This document shows positions 9,526 to 18,518 of a stretch of DNA of 18,518 nucleotides, piece after piece. Where the stretch lies: NCBI GenBank assembly GCA_004154925.1, contig QJNS01000528.1, positions 1 through 18,518 on the forward strand. The letters are read 5' to 3'. The notes beneath the pieces were generated by a model. It was not told the DNA's origin, searched no databases, and saw only the letters and a program-made list of their open reading frames with translations. This stretch comes from Monosporascus cannonballus. Taxonomy: Eukaryota > Ascomycota > Sordariomycetes > Xylariales. The translations under genes were made by a program, and so were the position numbers. Within the stretch, counting starts at the first letter, position 1. Each line of letters opens with the position of its first letter.

Positions 9526-11710
9526 CTACGTCTCGTCAATCTTCTCGACTTCAGCCTTGGCTTCTTCCCACTGCTCCTTGTTCTTCTTTGCCCACTCGAT
9601 TTGGCTCTTGGCGTAGGCAAGCTACGGTTATCGTCAGTCAGACATTCGAGGATGCAGAGACCGGACAACTTACCATATAACGTTTTAAGTCGTCTTCCTT
9701 CTCGCCCTGGAATCTCTTCAAGTCTTTCAATATACTGGCGCCGGCATCCTTCACATCTTGCGCCGCAGCCACTTGAGCCTGCTCCAGATGCTCGATGCTC
9801 TCTCGCGTCTTCCCGATCGTGTCGCGGCGCGTTCGCTCGGGGTCGACGTCAGCAACGCCTTGAATTGCATGCCGGATAGGTCCGAAGATCTTGTTCGTGA
9901 TGGAGTTGGTGCTAGGGGCTTTCTTATGTGTCGGCGGCGGCGGTGATCGCTCTGGGGCCCCGACCCTTGCTGACGGCGCGGCGGAAAAGTCGCCATGCGT
10001 CGGAGGAAAGTCCGAGTCGATCGATGCGGTATCCTCTCCGCTGCCCTCCCTATGGTGCTGCGTCGAGTTCTCCCTCATGCTAGAAGACCGCTTCGGTGGT
10101 GAGACCCGTTGTGTGGCCCCAATCTGTTGGCTGCTAGTAAGATATTGCTCGATTCGTTGGGCCTCGGCCTCACTCCGCTCTAATTGATCCAAAAGAGCTT
10201 TCTTCTTCAGGAGATCCTCATTAGTCATCTCCTGCTGAACCCTTTTCTGCACTCTATATCGGAGTACGTTGCGGACCACGCCAGCAAATTGAGCATTCTC
10301 ACGCATAGGCTCTGCGAAACTCGAACCCAAGGAACTCGACAATTCCTCAGTCGCAATGTAAGATGAATCCGCCGCCTGCCCAACCCGCTCGATAGCTGCA
10401 GCCAATGAGGGTGATTGTTCGGAAAGTGCGAAGGCATTGTATTTGGAGCCCAGATCGGCCAGATCGGAGGCTAGAGAGGTCAGATGACTGAGCGTTCGTC
10501 GGTTTACCTTCTCCATTGGGCCCGTCAATAGAGTCTCCAGGTCCTTAATAGATGACTCGAATGCGATGAAATAGGGGTCCAGTTCCTGCTCGGTCAAGTA
10601 GTGAGCATCCGGGGGGAAACGACGAAGTACCTGGGAAGCCACCGTCTGCGAGCTGTCAAAGACAGGGGCGGGGGGTGGGTTAACCGGCGCTTTTAGCTTA
10701 GCAGAAGTGGAGGGAATGGGAAGATGAGAGTGTGCGGGTGTAGGATTTGCGGTATCCAAAGGCGGCGCTTTCAGGACAGATTTTGGGATAGACGCTATCG
10801 GATGGGAATGTAAAACCTCGCTCTAGAAAATTGTTAGGTTCCGAGGTATGGAAATAAGGAACAGCTAGCTCGTGGACGTACCCAACTGGCATTAGGGTCC
10901 AGGAATCTCCATAACACACCGTCATCTCTGACTTCCTCCATACGTCGGCAGCGGTTCAGGAAAACGGCCAGCATCCGCTTCCGCAGGTCAATGATCTGTT
11001 GATCCTGCTTTGCGTTGGTCGGATTTGCAGCGTAATCTGCCATGGTGTGCTTCTCGGGAATTGGCGGGATGATCAGAGTAGGGTGCAACCTAGTAAGAGC
11101 ATCGCGCAGCGACGCAAACTCCGAGTATCGGCGACGAACTTCGAGGTCCTAGACAATCCATGAGTAAATTCAATGATATCAAGTCATGCCATAGTTGCAG
11201 CAGCCATACCCCGGTCCTGATGGTGTAGACGATATATCTACCACCCGTCTCCATGCTCTTTCCCGCATCTGTTATGAGGATGGGGAGTTCGGGGTTCTCG
11301 TAGAGTATCTGCTCGATCCGACTGTTGTAGCCTCCGGGTTTCCTTCTAGGCGGTCGGTGACCGCCAGAGTTGGCCCCATAGTCTTCTTCGCTGTCGGTAT
11401 CACGAGGCGGTTGTTGGTGAGACCGAGGCGGCGCATCTTCACTGGTTGAGGATGGAGTATTAGGGATATCGAAGCCTTGCTGGTCTACGATTTCCCAATC
11501 AGGGTCAGCCGCGTCAGAAGGATCATCCAACGATACCGATTCCATTGAATTCCACATCACATCTGTACGCGCAGGAGCCTAGGCGACGCAAAGGAAAAAC
11601 GTTATAAACTTACAGCCTGGAGAGGCAGGGTTTGCTGAAGAAGATGTTATAGAATCCCGGCGATCAAAGCTTGTGCCATATGGGTTGTTGTCTTCCTCAT
11701 CGTTCCACAT
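9526..11710 (-). CDS. snx41: Sorting nexin Snx41/Atg20 (PX-BAR)
   Basis: There are five exons: 11710-11614, 11562-11210, 11148-10882, 10822-9674 and 9621-9526. The introns are 51, 61, 59 and 52 nt, and the joined frame is open for 653 aa. The N terminus MWNDEEDNNPYG is typical of fungal Snx41. A disordered acidic region leads into the PX domain (about 120-236), which contains PELPILITDAG (123-133), the phosphoinositide-binding RRRYSEF (155-161) and PPIPEKHTMADYA (178-190). A Pro-rich linker (about 255-292) precedes a BAR-like helical region from LRRFPPDAHYLTEQELDPYF onward. This is split by a disordered Ser-rich insert and ends in a Lys/Glu-rich coiled coil (623-653). The protein should bind PI3P on endosomes, recycle cargo such as SNAREs, and assist selective autophagy. 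In some filamentous fungi one protein covers both yeast Snx41 and Atg20 roles. Intron 1 uses acceptor GTACAG, because the earlier CCTAG would break the frame. The family call is very secure; the choice between the Snx41 and Atg20 names is less so. Confidence 0.95.
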
Positions 11711-12999
11711 CTTGCGCTACTTGCACCTTGAGTAGTGCGCCGGCTGAACCTTTATAACCTTTTTAAACTATAACTTCTAGTTGTATCGATCTCCAACCTG
11801 GGTGACTCAGATTTGAGCCAAGTCACGGTTGATTTTCGGCTTATGTCTCGGCAGCATGCATAAGGCAACGGCGATGGTGGTGATGATGGCCCCGGTGATG
11901 GCGGCGGTTGATGAGGTGATAAGAAGCAGCGACACGACGGCGGGGGCGGGGAGGACGGCAGCTTAGGCCCCGTCAAGAATTAGGTACGAGAAGTCTAAGG
12001 GGTCTAGGGGTAAATAACTGAGCCCGGGAATCTCTTCGGCAAGGCGACAGCCCAGCAACACTAAACAGCCGTCGAGTAGGAGATAGGCACCGGCGACGTG
12101 CAGTGGTTGAATGGGTATTGAACTTGGTACACAGACAGCTCGGTACGGAAGGGTGCGGGTGGGTCTACTGGAGCCTTGAGGGTCAAATCGCTAAGCCGGT
12201 GATAACTAACGTAAGAGGCTCGATGTCCCCTCCAACGACGAAGCATGACGCACGGACTCCCCCATCCGGGGATCTACATACATAGTACAGGGCTAGGCAA
12301 GAACAGCACGGAAGATAAAGCGGCAGTGGGTGGAGTCTAGTGGCGGTGCAGTGGCGGTAACGTTGAGTGGATGGGCTGACTACCTGACTACCTCCGATGC
12401 GACGTCACTCCCCTCTACGCTCCCTTTCCTAGCTGGTGATATGTCGCATAACACTACCCCTATTCACCTGGGGATGTACATATTTAGAAAAGCATCTCGG
12501 GTTCGTATATAAAAGATCTCATGACCCGAACAAAGAAAGGTATATACATATATGCAAGGCTGTCCACCTTAGAGAGTATCGACGAGCTCAATTCATGAGA
12601 CACAGGTCGCTCTAGCAACTCTGCTCTCAACGCCTGTGGAAGCTATCTCCTCCAAAACAACATCTGCTATATGAGTGGACATTTGTCAATGATTGAAAAA
12701 GGACGAATCCAAAGCAAAGCAAGCGGCATCACCTATACAGAGTCCCATAACACAAAACTCAAGGGCACCCCTTTTCCCTCCAAAGGTGCCCCCAGCTTAC
12801 TGGCCTTCATATACTATTTCATACCATTTCTACGGAGGTAGTGCTATCATAGTTGTAAGCTCTGCTATTACCAATCTTCATAAATCTGAATTTATAGGAT
12901 ATGAAGTTGATAATGGTATTCCAAAGACCGGCTGCGGATGGAGTAATTCATCTGATAAAAATCGCTATCTGGTAAGTTGTGCTCTTTTTACCGGTTGTT
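11711..12999. other. Intergenic spacer: snx41 promoter and transporter 3' region
   Basis: No gene can be supported. The left part is the promoter side of the minus-strand sorting nexin and the right part is downstream of the transporter. A plus-strand frame at 12693-13034 runs antisense into the transporter's last exon and shows no recognised domain. A possible small stem, GGGCACC/GGTGCCC (12763-12791, 15-base loop), lies about 210 bases beyond the transporter stop. ATATATAC-type AT-rich sequence is present near 12540-12555. Confidence 0.6.
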
Positions 13000-14326
13000 T
13001 CATTTCCCACCACGCGCTGTGTGCGAAATCATGACAATTGAATACCTGTAATAACTTGTTAATTACGTCTTGTTCTCGGTAGTCATGGGTTGGGTTGAGT
13101 TACGTGATGATTCCACCAATTGCGATTAACACGCCAATGACAGATTTATCTCCAACCGACCTCCCTGAGGTGGCCCAGCCAATTGCGACAATTGTGCAGG
13201 TTTTTACATGCCCTACAACAGTACTCGAGACCGGGCCCGTTTGTGCGATGACAAAGAATTGGGAGATATTGATCAGAGACGCAAATAAACCCGACTAGAA
13301 TCTGTTAGCCAAAATGCAGTCCATTCTAAAAGAGGTGCAATCAGTCCGTACCGCCAATATCAGCACCCATTTGCTAACAGGCACCTCGTTCCAGTTGGGA
13401 AAGACATCGACGAAAGGGATGACATAGAGAAGCAGGAAGGCCGAAGCGGGTGCTTGGTTGTAAAGTAGTTGCATGCTTGTCATCTGCAACTTGCGCCGGT
13501 AACTAGAGATCCAGACCGTATATAGAGACGAGGCGACGATGCCGGTGAATGCAAATATTACGCCGAGCCCACTGGTTGGTTGAATTCTCTCGTCACCTGC
13601 TGGGAGGGAATCGTAGTAGGAAACTATGCCCACCCCCACGCAAGCAGGAATGAGCGCTAGAATTGCGTTCCGTGGCAGTGTCTCATTATACAAAACGTAG
13701 TTCATAAGGGCAACTATGGGCGTAAGTAGGATCCGGGCTACCTGGTAGAAGGTAACGGATGAATATGCCAGGGATAGATTAGGGAGGATGACGTTGAGCG
13801 ACATGGCGATAGATATCGGAATGATCTCCTTGATGGCAGTTCGATGTGGAGGGAAAAATGCATATGATGGACGAGACAAGATGTAGAGAGTAAGCCACGT
13901 AACATAGAAGTGGAAGGCGGCGAACGTCAGCTGGGCGAGCTTCAAGGGCTGGAACGAGAATATCGTCTTGTTGGTAAACACCTGCAGATATGAAGTTAGT
14001 TTTATTCGAAAATGTCATCAAAGAATGGATAGTCATATAATAGCGACGGTAGCTAGGGTATTTACGACCATCCAAATTATCGCTGAGCACATGTTGGCTC
14101 TGGGTTGGGCGGGTTGGGAAGCCTGCTGGTCTTCATCCTTCTCTAGCAGGCTCTCATCCTCATTCCCATCTGTGGCATTGTCGTCGTCCACCACAGTGTT
14201 CTGTGAGATCCGGCCATTATCCACGTCGTCGTAGCTCCCGGTTCTTTCGTTGCCATCCTGAGCGTCTCTCTGCACCAATTCAATGGAATCCAGTGTCTCT
14301 CCTGAGCCTCTTGAAGTTGCCATCAT
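13000..14326 (-). CDS. TPT/DMT-family sugar-phosphate or nucleotide-sugar transporter
   Basis: Exons are 14326-14039, 13981-13352, 13294-13104 and 13045-13000, giving 384 aa. The introns are 57, 57, 58 nt. The last short exon restores a family-like end (GGIITYSIVM, then a short polar tail). An acidic cytosolic N terminus (residues 1-75) is followed by about ten hydrophobic segments. Recognisable stretches include VNTLATVAI/VFTNKTIF across the first splice, LTFAAFHFYVTWLTL, NLSLAYSSVTFYQVARILLTPIVALMNY and VVGHVKTCTIVAIGW. This matches the triose-phosphate translocator branch of the drug/metabolite superfamily (SLC35E-like), found in Golgi or ER membranes. The substrate cannot be told from sequence. 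Intron 1 has a good branch (CTAAC, 13995-13999) and acceptor (CTGCAG), but its 5' end is ATATGA instead of GTATGA. As written, intron 1 should splice poorly and retention would stop translation after 97 residues. Two adjacent ATGs (14326, 14323) are possible starts. Confidence 0.87.
13982..14038 (-). other. Transporter intron 1 with non-canonical AT donor
   Basis: The 57-nt intron is fixed by protein continuity (VAI then VFTNK) and by its branch point and CTGCAG acceptor. It begins ATATGACT. One change at the first base would give the ordinary fungal donor GTATGA. It does not have the ATATCC start of minor-class AT-AC introns and ends in AG. A cryptic in-frame donor, GTAAAT, lies 27 bases upstream and would delete nine residues of the first membrane segment. 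Confidence 0.75.
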
Positions 14327-14415
14327 GAATATCAAGACGGTCAGCAGTGACAAAATTTGGGGATACCAGTGTGGTGCAGGACGGTAGTCCCACGATGGTC
14401 TATCGTACGGTACGA

Positions 14416-14433
14416 GCGTTTCGGTGGAAACGC
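14416..14433. other. Perfect 7-bp hairpin in transporter leader
   Basis: GCGTTTC (14416-14422) and GAAACGC (14427-14433) are exact complements with a 4-base loop. It lies about 90 bases upstream of the transporter start codon, so it may be in the 5' untranslated region. The transcription start was not located. Confidence 0.55.
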
Positions 14434-15290
14434 AAATCTAAAAGGCCGGTCTGTAGCGGTAATACCCATTGGAGGACCGCTAATGACTAAAAGTGGCCTG
14501 ACTAGGGATGTTGGGCTACAGATCGAAAGCCACAGGGTTGCCAAACGTACACTGGAATGTGATAATGGGGCGAGGAAACCTCGGAATATGATCGGGTAGA
14601 GAAGGCAGTAGAGGAGGGTACGAAATATAGTTTGCTTGATTAGTAGCACCCAGTTAGGCGGGCGTGGGCTAAACGAGACTTACATACTACTTAACTGTTC
14701 TTAATAGCCATATATATGGTCAGCTAGGCACCTAGGGTTACTGGTTTAATCAGTTCTGAATTGAAGGTATCGAGGTTGCCTAACCAGCTATAGGAATATT
14801 GAAGTCACGAAACTGGGCTACACCAGGCTCTCCTTGATTCATTAGGTGACATACGGGCATTGGACGTATGCACATGCACCTACACCCTACGTATAGGTCT
14901 TGAGCTTGGGGGACATTGTGCACAAGCACTTTGGATCTATTGTGCCGGATTGCATGTGGTTCATGATAGGTGACCCAGAGCCGTCAAGGTTAAGTGCATG
15001 TAATATGCGCAATCTTCGGCTTACATTAAGCGAGGTAGCTCTGTCTTCTTGAAATAAGCTGTCTTTTGGGACATAGATTCTGGTATATTAGGTTTAGAGT
15101 TAAGAGAGCATAATGGTTTTTTCTGGTGAGGTGATTGTGTCATGAGTTTGATATGTTCTGTTCTATACCTCATATATTACCCGAGGACACGGTGCGCTAG
15201 GTATGGTTGGTGGATCATACAGGAGCAGATGGATGCAACACCAACCCACCTGTATTTAGAGATCGCCAGGTCTCCCATGATTATATATGG

Positions 15291-15302
15291 GTAGGTACCT
15301 AC
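15291..15302. repeat. Palindrome GTAGGTACCTAC, copy 1
   Basis: This is a perfect 12-base palindrome, repeated exactly at 15545-15556. Related GGTACC and TACCTA words occur elsewhere in the spacers of this window. It may be a dimeric regulator site or simply a common fungal spacer word. Confidence 0.5.
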
Positions 15303-15544
15303 TAGCCAATAAACTTCACGATTCTAGGATACTAGAGTTGTCAGTGATCGGCCGAATCCTGAGCCTGTCGGCCCGTGCCTACGCACCTAGTTATATTAGA
15401 CTCAGCCGAGCGGCTTTCAATCAATCGGTATAGAGTAGCTGGGTTGCTGCAACCTTAAGCAGTTACCCTGGTTGACTGCACCACATCTCAGCGCTTGCGT
15501 CGGAATAATCTGGTCAAGCGTTCAACCGTTGGCCCAATCACGTT

Positions 15545-15556
15545 GTAGGTACCTAC
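15545..15556. repeat. Palindrome GTAGGTACCTAC, copy 2
   Basis: This is an exact second copy of the 12-base palindrome, 254 bases after the first, within the shared upstream region of the transporter and dehydratase genes. Confidence 0.5.
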
Positions 15557-15794
15557 CCGCTTCTAATTAGAAATACCATGGGGACCCACACGCAATGTTG
15601 ATGGGAATGCTAGTGCGAAGGTTGATGAGTGGTATCACACAGTCCTGGTGCACTTGGTGACCCTCTATGATTCTCTGGATACCGGGGGTTGATATACTAC
15701 AGCATCTCTGGCCAACCGCGTGCGACCTCTAGTAGTACATGTCTGGACCCATGTGTTTACGCGTCTTCATTAGGCAAATCGTACCCCTACCCAC

Positions 15795-15814
15795 GCATAC
15801 ATGTCAATGTATGC
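15795..15814. other. Perfect 8-bp hairpin
   Basis: GCATACAT (15795-15802) and ATGTATGC (15807-15814) pair exactly around a GTCA loop. It lies in the middle of the divergent spacer, far from both genes. It may be a binding palindrome; the function is unknown. Confidence 0.5.
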
Positions 15815-16983
15815 ATGATTGGGTTTCTGCAACGCCACAACCGAGATCGCAATCTGTTCCTGCATTATCGTTCAATCTTATCGTTATCTTCCTTACCCTT
15901 CTGCTGACGTTAGGCACCAGAGCCTTGGCAATTTAGAAAGCGCGATTTACGATATTAAATGGATTTTCCGTGTTCGTTCAATAATATGTCGCACAAGATT
16001 AATTTGAATCATGATGATTTGAACACCTCTGCATACAGAGCAGAATCACCTCAGCAGCCAGATACGTATCTACGATATACTTTGTGATAGCAGTCGAAAT
16101 GGAAAGTTGTCCGGCCTGCTCCGGGTTAATTTGGGCTTTTGTGTGGATCAAGGTTGGGGGAAGGTGTGCTTAGCTAAATAAGTGGAGTAGGTTTACGTGG
16201 GTGACACCTTATTGAGTAAAGCTACTGCACAATCACTGCAAACAATGCCGCACTTTATGGGCCCACATGCCAATCCATAATCTCAAGGTCCAACGTCACC
16301 CTACATACATACAGGTAGAGACAGATTCTTATTCGTTTCATCCATACTTCCAAGTAGGTACATTTTTGCATATGGCCACCCCAAAACCCTGGAACCTTGG
16401 AACTCATCCACTGGCATGAAGCATATGTCGCTCGTTAACCTTTACCATCCCTACCGTCCGTCTCGGAAACTTAGGTGAATAAGTGAACCCAAAACGAGTG
16501 GCAGGAGCGGCCACGGCGCATACTAATGACGGTGCTCAGACCCCGTCATTCAGCTCAGCGCTTTTTCAGCCGGCCATCAGTTAAAGTATACCCACCCTCG
16601 CTACCTACATGATGGACAGGTCGAATGGCCTCTAGAAAAGCGTGTGTCAATTAACTCAACAACTCTGAACACACCATTCCCTGTTTATGATATACCTTAC
16701 CTCTAATTCCCTCTCGTTCACGAACGTTGCGCACAGTGGGCCCCGTCTTTCCTTGATGTCTACCCTCCGGTTCATAGATCTGGACATCTGTGTCCCGCCT
16801 CCCCCTCTTTAATTAGGGTAATTCGATATACGGGACGATTTCAGCAACTGGCTCTTGCTTTTCCTCTTATACTGCGCGACTCTGATATATTGGCGTGCGA
16901 AGGAAGGCCCTGGAGGATTTCGCTCTTTAGCATCCTACCGGGTGTGGTCCATCGCTGGGAACACCCACATTTTATATACCACC

Positions 16984-18423
16984 ATGACCGCTTCAGCACG
17001 CCCCAATGGCACCAACGGAGTGCACGGTAACTATCCCCCACTCGGACCTTCAAGCCAAGCATGGGCTTACCCGGATCCGCACAAAGCCGCCGCCAATGGT
17101 ACCAATGGTGCCAACGGCCGGCACCATAGATTCAGCGATTACGGCGTCTGGAGGGAGGCTCCCGTCTTGACTGGCACCACCAAGTTCGAGCCCTTGCCTG
17201 ATGTCAAAAATATAATGATCACTGGCGGTGCGGGCTTCATGTAAGATCTGCAGGCCCGCCCTGACTTTATTGTTCTGCTTTTTGGCTGACGTGGGTGGCA
17301 GCGCTTGCTGGTTTGTTCGACATCTCACCTTGACTTATCCCGGGGCTTATAATGTCGTCTCTTTTGACAAACTTGATTACTGCGCATCGTTGAACAACAC
17401 TCGGATGCTCAACGACAAACGGAATTTCACTTTTCATTATGGCGACATTACCAACCCCTCCGAGGTGCTTGATTGCATGGAACGTCATAATATTGACACC
17501 ATTTTCCACTTCGCAGCTCAGTCGCATGTAGACTTGAGCTTTGGAAACTCCTATGGATTCACGCACACGAACGTATACGGTACACACGTCATGCTAGAAA
17601 GCGCGAAGAAGGTTGGAGTGAAACGTTTCATTCACGTTTCTACAGACGAAGTCTACGGTGAAGTGAAGGATGATGATGATGACCTACTCGAGACTAGCAT
17701 CCTGGCCCCGACTAATCCTTACGCCGCTAGTAAGGCAGCCGCTGAGATGCTCGTCAATTCTTATATGAAGAGCTTCAAGCTCCCCGCGATAATTGTGAGG
17801 AGTAATAATGTCTATGGTCCTCATCAGTTTCCTGAGAGTAAGCACTTGCCTCTTATCAACCACAGGGATATCTATGTAGTCTAATTGCTGAAGCAGAGAT
17901 CATCCCGAAGTTCACCTGCCTACTGAACCGGAAGAGGCCTATGGTGCTTCACGGTGACGGTACTCACACGCGAAGGTACCTGTACGCTGGAGATGCGGCG
18001 GATGCGTTTGACACCATCCTTCATAAGGGCACCCTCGGTCAAATCTACAACGTCGGTTCATATGATGAGATCTCCAACCTCGACTTATGTCGCCTCTTAT
18101 TGAAGGAGCTGCGAATCCCTAACGAGAACACACAAGATTTCGATAAGTGGGTAAAGTATACCCAGGATCGACCGTTTAACGACCACAGATACGCCGTTGA
18201 TGGCACTAAGCTCCGGCAGCTGGGCTGGAAACAAAAGACCTCCTTCGCCGAAGGCTTGAGAACGACTGTCGACTGGTACACCCGATTTGGCGAGGAGTGG
18301 TGGGGTGATATCAGCAAAGTCCTGAGCCCCTTCCCCATAGTCGTTGAAGCCGAGATTGTCGCTGATAAGGGAGAGATATGCGATGAGCCTCGTTCCGCGA
18401 AAAGGCGGAAGATATCAGCTTAG
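16984..18423 (+). CDS. UDP-glucose 4,6-dehydratase (RmlB-like SDR)
   Basis: Exons are 16984-17240, 17302-17837 and 17897-18423. The introns are 61 and 59 nt, with donors GTAAGA and GTAAGC and acceptors GGCAG and AGCAG. The product is 439 aa. The start ATG has a good context (CCACCATGACC) and begins an Asn/Gly-rich tail of about 70 residues with NGTNG repeats. The extended-SDR fold follows: the NAD-binding motif ITGGAGFIA (79-87) is formed across intron 1, HFAAQSHVDLS spans 155-165, and the dehydratase signature STDEVYGE is at 199-206 (Thr200, Asp201, Glu202). YAASK has catalytic Tyr226 and Lys230, and SNNVYGPHQFPEKIIPKF is joined across intron 2. The Thr-Asp-Glu triplet marks 4,6-dehydratases and separates them from 4-epimerases. 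The reaction is UDP-glucose to UDP-4-keto-6-deoxyglucose in the cytosol, the first step to UDP-rhamnose in fungi. dTDP-glucose as substrate is less likely. The C terminus ends in a basic KRRK stretch. Confidence 0.95.
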
Positions 18424-18518
18424 AAACATCACTGAGTTGGAACGTCATAGACCGTTGGTATTTCGGCATTATTGTTGTACACTTGTATTTGCTGGCGTCA
18501 AGCACCTTTCGACGGCAC
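18424..18518. other. 3' flank of the dehydratase gene
   Basis: This is the last 95 bases of the window, following the TAG at 18421-18423. It is presumably 3' untranslated region. No further gene start is visible. Confidence 0.5.

Larger units (their letters stand above)
14327..16983. other. 2.7 kb divergent intergenic region
   Basis: This lies between the transporter start (minus) and the dehydratase start (plus), so it holds both promoters. No gene can be supported; the frames are short and lack domains. Visible structure includes a perfect hairpin in the transporter leader (14416-14433), two copies of the palindrome GTAGGTACCTAC (15291 and 15545), and an eight-pair hairpin at 15795-15814. 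A C/T-rich stretch at about 16640-16850 precedes the dehydratase, as is common just upstream of fungal genes. No tRNA-like A and B boxes were found by eye. Confidence 0.6.

Noticed and set aside
12693..13034. 113-codon plus-strand frame ending in a possible GTAAGT donor
   Set aside because: It is antisense to the end of the transporter gene and has no family resemblance or matching acceptor; treated as chance.
13982..14038. Minor-class (U12) AT-AC intron in the transporter
   Set aside because: The 5' end is ATATGA, not ATATCC, the 3' end is AG, and the branch is of the ordinary CTAAC type.
9526..18423. A metabolic or defence gene cluster
   Set aside because: The genes are unrelated housekeeping-type families with large spacers and mixed orientation. 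No backbone synthase, regulator or defence domain is present.

Overview
This window looks like nuclear DNA of a filamentous ascomycete (Pezizomycotina). The reasons are short introns of about 51-61 nt with GTAAGT-type donors and CTAAC or CTGAC-like branch sites, long gene-poor spacers, moderately GC-rich exons, and protein families typical of these fungi. Nothing bacterial or viral was recognised, and no rRNA, tRNA, CRISPR or intact transposon was seen by eye. The genus cannot be fixed from the sequence alone.

Layout. (1) 1-902: spacer with a pair of GGGTACCC palindromes. (2) 903 to about 2670, minus: a membrane acyltransferase-3 gene. It has an in-frame TAG directly after the conserved DGLRG...H segment and no consistent 5' reading frame, so it is probably a pseudogene or null allele. 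(3) 2671-4361: spacer with one G-quadruplex motif. (4) 4362-5889, minus: a two-exon secreted, probably GPI-anchored pepsin-family aspartic protease (yapsin-like, 489 aa). (5) 5890-9525: a 3.6 kb stretch with no gene I can support, holding a very strong G4 motif, a T25 tract, a second G4 and short tandem repeats. (6) 9526-11710, minus: a five-exon sorting nexin, Snx41/Atg20 type (653 aa, PX plus BAR-like coiled coil). (7) 11711-12999: spacer. (8) 13000-14326, minus: a four-exon TPT/DMT-family sugar-phosphate or nucleotide-sugar transporter (384 aa). Its first intron has AT instead of GT at the donor. (9) 14327-16983: a 2.7 kb divergent spacer with small hairpins and a repeated GTAGGTACCTAC palindrome. 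(10) 16984-18423, plus: a three-exon UDP-glucose 4,6-dehydratase (439 aa).

How the genes relate. Most are unrelated neighbours, as is usual in fungi. The one suggestive pair is the divergently placed TPT-family transporter and UDP-glucose 4,6-dehydratase. Both could belong to sugar-nucleotide (UDP-rhamnose type) metabolism, but the substrate of the transporter is not known from sequence. The aspartic protease and the acyltransferase would act at the surface or in membranes, and the sorting nexin acts in endosomal recycling and selective autophagy.

No new multi-gene system was found. The best leads are two apparent point lesions in otherwise well-kept genes: the TAG in the acyltransferase and the GT-to-AT donor in the transporter. 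Both fit a C-to-T change in a CpA context, which is the context used by repeat-induced point mutation. Two sites are far too few to claim that process.
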